Assembly: GCA_947462875.1 (NCBI GenBank)
Contig: CANHQJ010000008.1
Location: 62,001 to 126,000 of the forward strand
Source: Verrucomicrobiia bacterium
GTDB taxonomy: Bacteria; Verrucomicrobiota; Verrucomicrobiia; Verrucomicrobiales; Akkermansiaceae
Reading direction: 5' to 3'
DNA length: 64,000 nucleotides
The number at the start of each line of letters is the position of its first letter. Position 1 is the stretch's first letter. The notes beneath the pieces were generated by a model. The model had not been told where the DNA came from. It made no database searches and saw only the letters and a program-made list of their open reading frames with translations. Both the position numbers and the translations under genes were made by a program. Below are positions 52,079 to 61,100 of the stretch, one piece after another.

Positions 52079-53140
52079 ATGCAGCAACTGCGACGACACA
52101 TCTCGGCATTGGCGACCTTGCCGGAGAGTGGGGAGCCCGTTATCAGCGCCTTCTTTGATTTGCGCAGCCCACGGGAGACATTGCGCACGGCCTTGGAAAT
52201 CTGGGCCATCGCCGCGCGGCATACGCTGGAGAAAAAGGATAGGCCATCGTTCGATCAATCGAAATCGGAAATTCTGATGACGCTCGGGCAATCGTGGACG
52301 GAGGAAATGCAGGGCCTGGCGGTATTCGCACGGGGTGGCGAGCATCCCATGCTGTTGGCCTTGCCCTTCCAAGCTGCCATGGAAACGCACTTTGATCTCT
52401 CCGCACGTCCGGTGATTTTCCCACTGGTGCAGCTGAAAGACCGGTTTCATCGTTTTGTCCTGGTCATCTGCACAGAGGAGCGCAGCCGCATCATGGAGCT
52501 TTCGCTCGGCGCGGTGACGGAGGAAATCATTAGCGCGAAAGAAGAGCTCTGTGCCCGTCTAGGTCGCCAGCTCAGCAAGGAGCATTATCACCAGCGTCGC
52601 GAAGAGGACACCAAACGATTTGTCCGCGATCAGGTGCAGATCATCACCAATCTGATGGCGCAGCGCGGGCACAATCACCTGATACTCGCCGGGCATCCGC
52701 GTCATCTTTCGCCGCTACGGGAACAACTGCCGAAACACCTGCAATCGCGCATTGTCGGCTCGCTGTTCCATGCGCCCAACGGCCACGACTGCTCGCCGCT
52801 GGTGGATCAGGCGATCGATGCCTTCGTGCGCGCGGAGCAAGAAGAAAGCCGCACGACCGTTGAGCGCCTGCACGAGCAAATCCGCCGTCAGGGGCTCGCC
52901 GTGGTGGGTGTGCATGCCTGTCGTGATGCGATCGCGGCCGGCGCGGTCAGCCAGTTGGTGATCGCCGAGGAAATCCCGCATGCGGATCGCGAGGAACTGG
53001 TGCGACTGGCGACCTTGCACGATCTCCCCATCGAGGTCTGCGAGCAGGACGAACTGCTACTCAGCCATGGCGGATGCGGATGCCTGCTGCGTTTCCGCAT
53101 GGAGTATCTGGCCGCGGATCCGCTGGACTTGGGTCATTGA
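52079..53140 (+). CDS. Bacterial archaeo-eukaryotic release-factor-like (baeRF/eRF1-like) protein
   Basis: 353 residues from ATG 52079, which has a good SD (AGGGG 8 nt upstream); ATG 52040 would add 13 residues. The N-terminal region ([24 protein letters not shown]) and the middle ([16 protein letters not shown]) follow the baeRF pattern. The eRF1 domain 2/3-like part starts at [27 protein letters not shown]. The end has the L7Ae/eRF1-3-like fold ([51 protein letters not shown]). No GGQ tripeptide is present, so it is unlikely to release peptides in the classical way. Role unknown; possibly ribosome rescue or stress. Confidence 0.85.
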   Translation: MQQLRRHISALATLPESGEPVISAFFDLRSPRETLRTALEIWAIAARHTLEKKDRPSFDQSKSEILMTLGQSWTEEMQGLAVFARGGEHPMLLALPFQAAMETHFDLSARPVIFPLVQLKDRFHRFVLVICTEERSRIMELSLGAVTEEIISAKEELCARLGRQLSKEHYHQRREEDTKRFVRDQVQIITNLMAQRGHNHLILAGHPRHLSPLREQLPKHLQSRIVGSLFHAPNGHDCSPLVDQAIDAFVRAEQEESRTTVERLHEQIRRQGLAVVGVHACRDAIAAGAVSQLVIAEEIPHADREELVRLATLHDLPIEVCEQDELLLSHGGCGCLLRFRMEYLAADPLDLGH

Positions 53141-53171
53141 CCCTATGGTCAGGTCGATTCACCGCACAGCT

Positions 53172-53202
53172 CTAAAAAGCCGCTGCGGGTGGCAGCGGCT
53201 TT
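53172..53202 (-). terminator. Rho-independent terminator of the DEAD-box gene
   Basis: An 11-bp stem (AAAGCCGCTGC 53176-53186 with GCAGCGGCTTT 53192-53202) has a 5-nt loop. Read on the minus strand it ends in TTTTT then AGA, 22 nt after the helicase stop; on the plus strand only TTT follows, so it may act weakly for the eRF1-like gene. Confidence 0.7.
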
Positions 53203-53223
53203 GGGTAAGAGAGGGAAGATGTG

Positions 53224-54507
53224 TTAGCGGGATCGCTGGCGATTGCCGCCGCCTTGTCCACGGCGTTGGCCACCGCGTTGTGGCGGGCGTCCACCACCGG
53301 GGCGTGCCGCACCTTGCGAGCGGGCTCCGCGCAAATGGCGATCGGCCAAGGATTCCTCATGCCAGTTGTGATTGTCCCAGCGGGGAATCGGCATGCGGAT
53401 GATTTTTTCGATGTCGCGCAGGTATTCCAGTTCCTCTTCCGAGCAAAACGAAACCGCACGACCTTCGGCGCCAGCACGGGCGGTGCGGCCGATGCGATGC
53501 ACGTAAGCTTCCGGTTCGTTCGGCAAGTCAAAATTCACGACAAGACCGACGTCCTTCACGTCCACACCGCGCGCGGCGACATCGGTGGCCACCAAAATCG
53601 GCGTGAGGCCTTTTTTGAAGCGATCGAGCGCCTTTTCGCGCTGCGCCTGCGACTTGTTGCCGTGGATGGCATCCGAGGGAAATCCGGCGGCACAGAGGCT
53701 CTTGGCGAGTTTGTTGGCACCGTGTTTCGTGCGGCTGAAAACAATCGTCAGTTTTTGCGCGCTGGCATTGGCCTGTCCGCGGAGCAGTTCCTCTAACAAC
53801 GGGCGTTTCGATTCCTTGGTGACGAAGCAGACCTGTTGATCGATCTTTTCCGCCGTGGTCGTTTCCGGAGTGATGCTGACGTGCGCGGGATTGCGCAGGA
53901 TGTTGTTGGCGAGTTCGACGATGTTCGGCGCCAGCGTGGCGGAGAAAAACAGCGACTGGCGTTTTGCTGGCAGCATCGAAACGATGCGTTTCACATCGCG
54001 CAGGAAGCCCATGTCCAGCATGCGGTCCACTTCATCGAGAACGAAAAATTCCACGTGCGAGAGATCGACGTGGCCCTGATCGATGAGGTCCAACAAACGG
54101 CCGGGGCAGGCGACGAGGACATCAACGCCCTGGCGCATGGCCTGCACCTGGGGCACCTGGCCGACGCCACCGTAGATCAGCGTTTGGCGGAAGGGCACGT
54201 ATTTGCCATACGTGGAAAAGCTCTTGCCCACCTGCATCGCGAGTTCGCGCGTGGGGGCGAGCACCAGCGTGCGGCAGGATTTGTGCTTCGGCTTGGCAAG
54301 ATTGCCGTGCAGGGCATGGAGGATGGGCAGGGCGAAGCTTGCCGTTTTTCCGGTGCCGGTCTGGGCGCAACCTAACAGGTCACGGCCTTCCAATAGCAGC
54401 GGGATGGCCTGCGCCTGGATGGGCGAGGGTGTGGTGTAGTTGAGTTCTTGCAACACGCGTTGCAGGGGCGCGGCCAAGGGCAGCGCTTCGAATAAGGGAG
54501 CGGTCAT
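53224..54507 (-). CDS. DEAD-box ATP-dependent RNA helicase, RhlE-like
   Basis: 427 residues from ATG 54507 (MTAPLFEALPLAAPLQRVLQEL); a longer frame upstream lacks helicase homology. Q motif (YTTPSPIQAQAIP), Walker A CAQTGTGKTASFALP, PTRELAMQV, motif II FVLDEVDRMLDMGF (DEVD instead of DEAD), SAT in FFSATL, then helicase-C IVFSRTKHGANKLA, ATDVAARGVDV and YVHRIGRTARAG. The C-terminal tail is Arg/Gly-rich (GGGRPPQRGGQRRGQGGG), a common RNA-binding extension. The order RhlE-like (LDMGF, HRIGRTARAG) is a best guess. It probably remodels rRNA or mRNA structure. Confidence 0.95.
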   Translation of the reverse strand: MTAPLFEALPLAAPLQRVLQELNYTTPSPIQAQAIPLLLEGRDLLGCAQTGTGKTASFALPILHALHGNLAKPKHKSCRTLVLAPTRELAMQVGKSFSTYGKYVPFRQTLIYGGVGQVPQVQAMRQGVDVLVACPGRLLDLIDQGHVDLSHVEFFVLDEVDRMLDMGFLRDVKRIVSMLPAKRQSLFFSATLAPNIVELANNILRNPAHVSITPETTTAEKIDQQVCFVTKESKRPLLEELLRGQANASAQKLTIVFSRTKHGANKLAKSLCAAGFPSDAIHGNKSQAQREKALDRFKKGLTPILVATDVAARGVDVKDVGLVVNFDLPNEPEAYVHRIGRTARAGAEGRAVSFCSEEELEYLRDIEKIIRMPIPRWDNHNWHEESLADRHLRGARSQGAARPGGGRPPQRGGQRRGQGGGNRQRSR

Positions 54508-54763
54508 AGTGTTTGGTAAATGGCCAGCGCAGCCGTGAATTCGGCAGCTGGCCGTGCGATGAGCTGTAGGGTGTAACCTCAAACAATCTTTCTCATCGAC
54601 GAAGACCGGAAAAGGGCGATGCTCACAAGAGCGCCTGATCGTCCGCTTGCGCGAACACGGGAGACCAATGCGCTGGTATTGCGGAAAAGTCAAGATCAAT
54701 CGTACATCGATCGATCACGCTGCGGCAAAAGCGGCGGCTGGTGCGCTGGAGAAAAACGATGCG

Positions 54764-56725
54764 TCAACTCTCGAAGTAGGTGTAGCCACTCAATCCGTTG
54801 CGGAACAAGTCCATGACCTCGCGGCGTTCGCTGGGCGAAATGTTGCCTTTGCTCACGGCCTGCTCGGCGAAGCTGCGGAAGCGACCGACGAGTTCCTTGG
54901 TGTCGTATTCGACATAGCTGAGCACGTCTGCCACGGTATCGCCCTCGACCTCGTGGGTATAGACGGGTTTGCCATTTTCCATGTGCACGCCGACGACGTG
55001 GGTATCACCCAACAGATTGTGCAGGTCGCCCAGGGTTTCCTGATAGGCGCCGACAAGGAAAACGGCGACGTAGTAGGGCGTGCCGGGTTTGAACTCGTGG
55101 AGAGGGAGGATTTTCGCGACGTCCTCACGGTCGATGAATCGATCGATCTTGCCATCGCAGTCGCAAGTGATGTCCGCCAGCACCGCACGATGACGCGGGC
55201 GCTCTTCGAGACGGTGGATGGGCATCACGGGGAAAAGTTGGTCGATGGCCCAGGAATCCGGAAGGCTCTGGAACAGGCTGAAATTTCCGTAATAGAAATC
55301 CGTCAGAGAGCTCGAGAGCTCGCGCAGATCCTCGGGGATGTCATCCATTTCCGTGAGCAATTTCGAGACGCGGGTGAGGATGTGCCAGGACCATGCCTCG
55401 CCGAGACCGCGCTCGCGCAGCGTGGCATTGCCATGGAAAAACTGCGCGCGCAGTTGATCGCGGTAGTAGAGAGCGTCGTTCACGCACTCCTGGAGATTTT
55501 TTTTACACAAGACGCGATTGACCTCGATGAGGTTTTTCAACTGGTCGTGCGGATTTTCCGGCGTGGCGGGCTCGTCATCGGAGGACTGCACGCTGGTGAC
55601 ATCGAGAATGTTGAAGACCAGCACCGAGTAGTAGGATACCACCGCGCGGCCCGATTCCGAAATGATGTTCGGGTGGGCGATGTTTTGTTTTTGGCAAATG
55701 CTGGAGATCACCTCAATGATGTCCGCGCAGTATTCCGAAATCGAGTAATTGCAGGACGAGGTGAAATTCGTGTGCGAGCCATCGTAATCAACCGCGAGTC
55801 CTCCGCCGATGTCGAGAATGCCCATGGGCGCGCCCTCGCGAACCAGGTCGCAGTACATGCGCACCGCTTCCGTGGCACCCTCGCGGATCGAGGCGATGTT
55901 GGGGATCTGCGAACCTTGATGGTAGTGCAGCATTTTCAGGCAGTCGAGGTAGCCGTAGTCCTTGAGGCGATCGACGACTTCGATGACTTGCGCGGCATTG
56001 AGGCCGAACACGGACTTGTCCCCTGCGGACTCCTGCCAGTGGCCGGAACCGCGGGTGGCGAGGCGGACGCGGACGCCGAGATTGGGACGGATGCCGATGG
56101 CTTCCGAGCGTTTGATGATGGAGTGCAATTCGCTGGGCATTTCCAGCACCAGAATCACGCGCAAGCCCATCTTTTGGGCATGCAGGGCGAGGTCGATGAA
56201 TTCCTCATCCTTATAGCCATTGCAAATGATGTATGCCTCGGGATCGTGCATGTGCGCCAGCGCGGCGATCAATTCCGGCTTGGAGCCCGCTTCGAGGCCG
56301 TAGTGATACTGTTTGCCGAACTCGGTGATTTCCTCGATGACCTGGCGTTGCTGGTTGACCTTGATCGGATAAACGCCGCGGTAGGAGCCCTGGTAGTTCA
56401 GGTCCTTGATGGCTTTGTGAAAGGAATTGTTCAGCTCGGCGATGCGCGAGTGCAAGAGATCGCGGAAGCGAAGCAGGACCGGAAGCTGTGTTCCGCGATC
56501 GGCGAGGCCATCGACGATGTTTTTCAGGCTGATGTCGTAGTTTTCATCGTCCTCCGTGAGGCGCACCGTGACTTCGCCTTGGCGGGACACATGGAAATAG
56601 CCGTGGCCCCAATCATCGATGCCATACAGCTCCGCAGACTTGCTGGGAGACCAACCTTTTTGGGATTTGCCAGTGGTGGGTGCGGGCGCGGGCTTTTTTT
56701 TCTTTTTCGAAGGACTAGGGGACAT
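54764..56725 (-). CDS. speA: Biosynthetic arginine decarboxylase
   Basis: 653 residues from ATG 56725, preceding a Lys/Pro-rich stretch (SPSKKKKKPAPAP). Decarboxylates arginine to agmatine for putrescine/spermidine synthesis with PLP and Mg. The PLP lysine is Lys122 in GVYPIKVNQQ. Other segments: YHYGLEAGSKPELIAAL, LGVRVRLATRGSGHW, LDIGGGLAVDYDG, and the catalytic C-terminal Cys region VLADITCDCDGKIDRF. Length is normal for SpeA. A 703-codon open frame on the opposite strand is a shadow. Confidence 0.96.
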   Translation of the reverse strand: MSPSPSKKKKKPAPAPTTGKSQKGWSPSKSAELYGIDDWGHGYFHVSRQGEVTVRLTEDDENYDISLKNIVDGLADRGTQLPVLLRFRDLLHSRIAELNNSFHKAIKDLNYQGSYRGVYPIKVNQQRQVIEEITEFGKQYHYGLEAGSKPELIAALAHMHDPEAYIICNGYKDEEFIDLALHAQKMGLRVILVLEMPSELHSIIKRSEAIGIRPNLGVRVRLATRGSGHWQESAGDKSVFGLNAAQVIEVVDRLKDYGYLDCLKMLHYHQGSQIPNIASIREGATEAVRMYCDLVREGAPMGILDIGGGLAVDYDGSHTNFTSSCNYSISEYCADIIEVISSICQKQNIAHPNIISESGRAVVSYYSVLVFNILDVTSVQSSDDEPATPENPHDQLKNLIEVNRVLCKKNLQECVNDALYYRDQLRAQFFHGNATLRERGLGEAWSWHILTRVSKLLTEMDDIPEDLRELSSSLTDFYYGNFSLFQSLPDSWAIDQLFPVMPIHRLEERPRHRAVLADITCDCDGKIDRFIDREDVAKILPLHEFKPGTPYYVAVFLVGAYQETLGDLHNLLGDTHVVGVHMENGKPVYTHEVEGDTVADVLSYVEYDTKELVGRFRSFAEQAVSKGNISPSERREVMDLFRNGLSGYTYFES

Positions 56726-56826
56726 GCTCGGGATGCGGTGGAAGAGCGGATGTATTAGGCAGGATGCCACAAATGGCAAAGAAAATCGAGTGACAAAGCA
56801 AAAAAATCTTCCTCATTCCGCCGAAC

Positions 56827-57462
56827 TTACTCGGCGGTCGGGGTGGCTGGGTCTGCCGCAGGCTCTGCGGGCGCGGCGGTGTCCGCCGGTTTGTCTTTGT
56901 TAGACATGGATTGCAGCAGCGACTGATGGGTTTCCTTTTCGTGGCGGATCGAGAGACCGACGTAGAAGGCGAGAGCGGCGAGGATCAGGAACACGACCAT
57001 GGCCAGAAAGCTGTGCGCGGGGTTCGCCGAAGCAAGGGTGGCGGGAGCGGGCGCTGGTCGGCGCACGGGGCCGCGATCCGATGTCTTGGGGCGAGCTTTT
57101 TCGGGTTCCTCGGCGATGATTTTCGACTCAGTGGGAGGGTTTTCACGGGCGAGGGCTTCCTTTTCCTCATCGGTGAGGGAAAAATCAAAGGCCACGTCAC
57201 CGAGTTTCACGCTCAGGCCATCGCGCAGGGCGATGATGGGCAGGCGGTTGCCATCGAGTTTGGTGCCGTTGGTGGATTCGAGATCGCGTATCTGATAGCC
57301 ACCGGAGATGCGTTCCATTACGGCATGGTGCACGGAAACGGAGCCGCAGTTGATGGCAATGTCATTGTCCGAACCCCTGCCCATCTTCACCGATTGGCGG
57401 TCAAGTTGGAAACGATAAGGCTGCGGGGTTTGGTCGGGTACGGTAATGATGACGCGTGGCAT
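56827..57462 (-). CDS. FHA-domain membrane protein
   Basis: 211 residues. The FHA domain covers about residues 20-95: KMGRGSDNDIAI, SVSVHHAVMERISGGYQIRDLESTNGTKLDG with the conserved Ser, His and Asn residues. FHA binds phosphothreonine peptides. An acidic/Lys-rich linker and a single transmembrane helix (SFLAMVVFLILAALAFYVGLSI, ~150-172) follow, with an Ala/Pro-rich tail. The FHA half is therefore cytoplasmic. No kinase is adjacent, so its partner is unknown. Confidence 0.92.
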   Translation of the reverse strand: MPRVIITVPDQTPQPYRFQLDRQSVKMGRGSDNDIAINCGSVSVHHAVMERISGGYQIRDLESTNGTKLDGNRLPIIALRDGLSVKLGDVAFDFSLTDEEKEALARENPPTESKIIAEEPEKARPKTSDRGPVRRPAPAPATLASANPAHSFLAMVVFLILAALAFYVGLSIRHEKETHQSLLQSMSNKDKPADTAAPAEPAADPATPTAE

Positions 57463-57594
57463 GATGATAATACGGTGGCTTGGTGTGATTTATAGCGTTT
57501 TTTTTCAGAGATCGTAAATGGTAAAGTTCGGGAACGCCGACCTTTGGCGGTGGGGCGTGAAAGGTTGGAATTGGTGCGGATGTATGGTGTGGCG

Positions 57595-58329
57595 ATGAAA
57601 CGATGGATTTTCGCGATGTTGTTGGGGTTGGCTACCGGCGCGCATGCGTTTACCGCAGTGACATGGAACATTCACCGCGGAGTGGGGATGGATGGGAAAT
57701 ACGACTTGGATCGAACGGTTGCCGTGATCCGCGAGCAGAAAGCGGACGTGGTGGTGCTGCAGGAAGTCGATCAGGGCACCGCGCGCAGTGGCAAACGCAA
57801 ATTGGCCGATGAGATCGCCAAGGCTTTGGGCTGGCAGGTGTTTTTTGGCAAAGCGATCGACTTTCAAGGCGGCGAATACGGCCAGGCGATTTTGTCACCT
57901 CATCCTCTTCGCAATCCGCGTGTGATCCGGCTTTCCGAGCAAGGGGAAGCGCGCATCGCCGTGGTGGCGGAAATGGAAGTGAATCAGGAATGGGTGACCG
58001 TCGTGGGCGTCCATCTGGATGCCGGCGATGGAGCGCGCAGAACCCGGGAGGGCGAAGCCTTGCTGGCGGGATTGGCGGGCGTGAAAGGGAAAATCTACGC
58101 CGCAGGGGATTGGAACGAGGAACCCGATGCGGGCGTGGGCGGTCTGATGAAGGCGGCGGGATGGGTCTATCAGAAAAAAACCGGACCAGCCGCCACCTGC
58201 CCGGAACCGAAGCCCGAGGTGGAAATCGATTATTTCTGGACAAAGGGTGTCTCCGAGCCAGCGGAATCGCGGGTGATCGATGTCAAAGGCGCCTCGGATC
58301 ACCGGGCCGTGATTGCAATCTGGAAGTAG
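57595..58329 (+). CDS. Secreted endonuclease/exonuclease/phosphatase-family protein
   Basis: 244 residues from ATG 57595 (alternative ATG 57580). Signal peptide WIFAMLLGLATGAHA. EEP fold: VTWNIHRGVGMDG (catalytic Asn), ADVVVLQEVD (metal Glu), VVGVHLDAG, AAGDWNEEPD (Asp/Asn) and the final GASDHRAVIA (catalytic Asp/His). Such exported enzymes act on nucleic acids, phosphoinositides or sphingomyelin; the substrate is undetermined. It is convergent with the next gene, with 13 nt between the stops. Confidence 0.92.
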   Translation: MKRWIFAMLLGLATGAHAFTAVTWNIHRGVGMDGKYDLDRTVAVIREQKADVVVLQEVDQGTARSGKRKLADEIAKALGWQVFFGKAIDFQGGEYGQAILSPHPLRNPRVIRLSEQGEARIAVVAEMEVNQEWVTVVGVHLDAGDGARRTREGEALLAGLAGVKGKIYAAGDWNEEPDAGVGGLMKAAGWVYQKKTGPAATCPEPKPEVEIDYFWTKGVSEPAESRVIDVKGASDHRAVIAIWK

Positions 58330-58342
58330 TGTGTTTCCCGTA

Positions 58343-59062
58343 TCAGGGCAGCTTCCAGGCGGCACGATATTGCTGATATTCGGCGGCGGGAAGGATGACG
58401 TAGAGCGGTTGTTGCGTGGGATCGATGCTGGCGATCAGCGCCCGCAAACGCGCTTCCTCCATCGTCGTGCAACCCGCCGTGGGAGAGCCTCCACCATTGC
58501 GCCAGATGTGAAAAAAGATCGAGCTGCCCGCGCCCTTGACCACCTTCGGCGGTGCGTTATGCGCGATGAAAAGTTTCAGTTTGTGAGCGGCATCGTTTTG
58601 TTTCATCTGCTGCTTTTTTTCCCAGGCGGTGGAGGGTTCGTGCGGCAGGATGACATGCTGATTGTAGGAAGGCGACGCGGGGTCCTCGACCCATAGGTCG
58701 CGGGAAGTGACCTGACGGTAGGGGAGTTTGGGATGCTTGCGGATCTGGGCATCGGCGCCCCACGCGCCACCGATGCGGAAGACGCCGGCTGGCGTGCGAC
58801 CGTCACCTTCCGCCTTGATCGCGGCGTTGGCGGGAGAGGGGTGCAGGCCCAGTCCCCAAACCAGGCCGTTTTTTCCGAGTCTGCCGTTCCACGCTGAGCC
58901 TGCTTTTTGCCACTGTTTGCCGGATTTTTGATAGAGCTGCAAAGAGACCTGGGAGGAGTTCCAGTCCTTCGCTGTGCCTACGAGACACTGGGTCGAACCC
59001 TTGGGCAGATCAAAGGCGCAACAGAGAGAAGCGGTTAAGACAAAAAACAAGAAGCGAAGCAT
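58343..59062 (-). CDS. Secreted L,D-transpeptidase-like (YkuD-related) protein
   Basis: 239 residues with a signal peptide (FLFFVLTASLCCAF). The C-terminal half carries KAEGDGRTPAGVFRIGGAWG and KLKLFIAHNAPPKVVKGAGSSIFFHIWRNGGGSPTAGCTTM. The active-site Cys lies in SPTAGCTT rather than the usual SHGC, as in the YkuD-like (COG3786) branch with a His upstream (FFHIW). Probably an envelope peptidase or transpeptidase; its enzymology is not established. It is the second LDT-type protein in the window. Confidence 0.88.
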   Translation of the reverse strand: MLRFLFFVLTASLCCAFDLPKGSTQCLVGTAKDWNSSQVSLQLYQKSGKQWQKAGSAWNGRLGKNGLVWGLGLHPSPANAAIKAEGDGRTPAGVFRIGGAWGADAQIRKHPKLPYRQVTSRDLWVEDPASPSYNQHVILPHEPSTAWEKKQQMKQNDAAHKLKLFIAHNAPPKVVKGAGSSIFFHIWRNGGGSPTAGCTTMEEARLRALIASIDPTQQPLYVILPAAEYQQYRAAWKLP

Positions 59063-59227
59063 GACCGCATGATACGATCATGAGTGGATAATGCAACGGT
59101 GCATGTGGAGGAATTGCGGTTCTCAGCCGATTTGCTGATTGACAGAGGGAATCGGCGAATGAATCATGATTGCGCGCACCTTCGATCAATCATCCACCGT
59201 TGAACCATTTCATTTGCTGATTTCCAC

Positions 59228-60385
59228 ATGAGTCACCCAAGTTCTGCAATCTCAACCCATAGAGTCGCCATTTTGTTTGCAAATTTGAAAGGGAATTTGG
59301 GCGATTTCGCGATTTTGCAGGCGATGATTCACCAAATCAAATCAGCTTGTCCCGCCACGGGCATCGACGTGTTCGCGCATCCGCTCGTCCCCATCGATGC
59401 CCTGCGTCTTGAGGCGTTCCAGCGCTACAATGAAGGCGTGCGTTTTCCCGGCGTGAGCTATTACAAGCCTCCCGGTTTCTTTGAACGGTTGCTGTTGTCA
59501 ACATTTCTCCGTCGATGGATCCAGCCCCGCATGATTGAATCGTTCGCGTCGCAAGCGGAAGCATCCATGGCATCCTTCGCCGCGTATGAAGCCGTGTATT
59601 TCGCGGGCGGTGATCAGTGGAGCGGAAAAGATCTGGGGCATGCGATGTTCGGCACTCTGGTGGCGGTGCAACGCATCAATCCCCATGTCTTTTGTTTTCC
59701 GTTTTCGCTGAAAAAGAGCATGACCGGACTCTACCCGTCAGGCCTGTTGTCGTCATATTTCGCGCGGTTGCGGCAGCCGGTGATCGTGCGGGACAGCCTC
59801 ACGAAAGGGATCATGGACGATCTTGGTGTCACCTGCGTGCAAGGTGCGGACTGCGTTTTTTCCCTCCCTGACAATCTCGCGGAGGGAGAGGCGGCCGAGG
59901 GTCGGGATCCCGAGCGTGTGCTGTTTGTCGTCAAGGGCCAGGAGGCAAACCTCGCGGCCGCGATGGAGAAGTTATTGGAACAGTCCGTGCGGATTGAATT
60001 GCTATCGACATGCCCGCAGGAAGACGATCGCATTTTCCAATCGTTAGCGGCCCGATTTTCGATTCCCTACCACACACCTGCGACGTGGCAGGAGGTGATT
60101 GCCGAATTCCGCGCCAGCAGTTTGATCGTTACCAACCGCCTGCACGGCCTGATTCTCGGTTCCCTTGCCCGTGTGCCGTTGTTGCCCGTCACGGACCGCA
60201 AAAAATCACTGGCATTCGCTCTTGATGCCGCCATGCCTCATCATGTTCCCGCGGTGACTGACGTGACACGGGAATTGCTCCAAAAGACCCTGATCGACAA
60301 GGATCAGGTGCTTCGTCAAATGCGAACGTATCAAGAGCTTTGCCGATCGCAACCCAACTCGCCCATCAACCCGAATCTGCCATGA
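59228..60385 (+). CDS. Polysaccharide pyruvyl transferase family protein
   Basis: 385 residues. Family features: VAILFANLKGNLGDFAILQAMIHQI at the N-terminus (NxGD), AVYFAGGDQW, RLRQPVIVRDSLTKGIMDDLG, TCVQGADCVFSLP and the diagnostic ASSLIVTNRLHGLILGSLARVPLLPV. These enzymes add pyruvate ketals to surface polysaccharides (as CsaB or WcaK). It opens a plus-strand set of three genes; the next gene overlaps by 4 nt (ATGA). Expected role: decorating an exopolysaccharide or LPS. Confidence 0.9.
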   Translation: MSHPSSAISTHRVAILFANLKGNLGDFAILQAMIHQIKSACPATGIDVFAHPLVPIDALRLEAFQRYNEGVRFPGVSYYKPPGFFERLLLSTFLRRWIQPRMIESFASQAEASMASFAAYEAVYFAGGDQWSGKDLGHAMFGTLVAVQRINPHVFCFPFSLKKSMTGLYPSGLLSSYFARLRQPVIVRDSLTKGIMDDLGVTCVQGADCVFSLPDNLAEGEAAEGRDPERVLFVVKGQEANLAAAMEKLLEQSVRIELLSTCPQEDDRIFQSLAARFSIPYHTPATWQEVIAEFRASSLIVTNRLHGLILGSLARVPLLPVTDRKKSLAFALDAAMPHHVPAVTDVTRELLQKTLIDKDQVLRQMRTYQELCRSQPNSPINPNLP

Positions 60386-61098
60386 ACTGCCCCGTATGTG
60401 AAAGCCCGGATCACGCCTCGTGCGCCTCAAAAAATGGTTACGCGATTCATCGCTGCGCTGACTGCGGTGTTCTGTTCATCCATCCGTTTCCCTCCTCGCA
60501 GGAGTTGTCCGATTTTTATCATAACTATCATAAGTCCAAGCAATACAAGGACAAGATGCAGTCCAAAATCAAAAGGGCGTACAGCCGCATCGCCTCCTTG
60601 CGCAGCCGCGGAAACCTTGCCTTTCTCGACGTCGGCTGCAATCTCGGTTTTGCTACGGAAGCCGGGCGCAGGCTGGGCTACCGGGCGTTGGGCATCGACG
60701 TCGATGCCGATGCGGTGGAGCGCGCCAAGACGAGTTTCCCCGGTGCCTCCTTCCGCGCTGTAGGCATCGAGGTGCTCGCTGCCGAAGGGCAGAAATTCGA
60801 TGTGGTCTATTGCAGCGAGGTGATCGAGCATCTTGTGGATCCGTATGAATTTTTGTGCTCGATCAGAGCCGTCATGGCGGACGATGGTGTTTTGTTTCTG
60901 ACCACGCCGGATGTGGGACATTTTTCATTGCCCGGGAAGATCGATAAACTCGTCGAGTGGACGACGTTCCGCCCCCCGGAGCATTTGATTTATTTTGACA
61001 AATCATCGCTGGCGCTGCTTTTCAAGCGGGCGGGTTTCGGTTCGGTGAAATTCCGATTTGGCTTCAAACCCACGCTCAAGGTCGTGGCCCAGCCGTAA
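60382..61098 (+). CDS. Class I SAM-dependent methyltransferase with N-terminal zinc-ribbon
   Basis: 238 residues from ATG 60382, which overlaps the previous stop (ATGA). The N-terminus has a Cys-rich ribbon (MNCPVCESPDHASC and HRCADCG), typical of methyltransferases that act on sugars or lipid-linked glycans. SAM motif I is FLDVGCNLGFATEAG (~88), then GIDVDADAVERA, DVVYCSEVIEHLVDPYEFLC and DGVLFLTTPDVGHFS. Substrate is likely a sugar of the polymer handled by the neighbouring genes. Two nt separate it from the next gene. Confidence 0.92.
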   Translation: MNCPVCESPDHASCASKNGYAIHRCADCGVLFIHPFPSSQELSDFYHNYHKSKQYKDKMQSKIKRAYSRIASLRSRGNLAFLDVGCNLGFATEAGRRLGYRALGIDVDADAVERAKTSFPGASFRAVGIEVLAAEGQKFDVVYCSEVIEHLVDPYEFLCSIRAVMADDGVLFLTTPDVGHFSLPGKIDKLVEWTTFRPPEHLIYFDKSSLALLFKRAGFGSVKFRFGFKPTLKVVAQP

Positions 61099-61100
61099 TT

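Noticed and set aside
54647-56758. 703-codon open frame on the plus strand opposite speA
   Set aside because: It is antisense to a clearly recognised arginine decarboxylase with intact PLP and catalytic motifs. Its translation has no recognisable domain, and such long shadows are expected from the GC-rich third-position pattern.
58980-59000. GGTTCGAACC-like stretch (GGGTCGAACCC) resembling a tRNA T-loop
   Set aside because: It lies inside the L,D-transpeptidase-like coding sequence and no acceptor, D or anticodon arms can be built around it.
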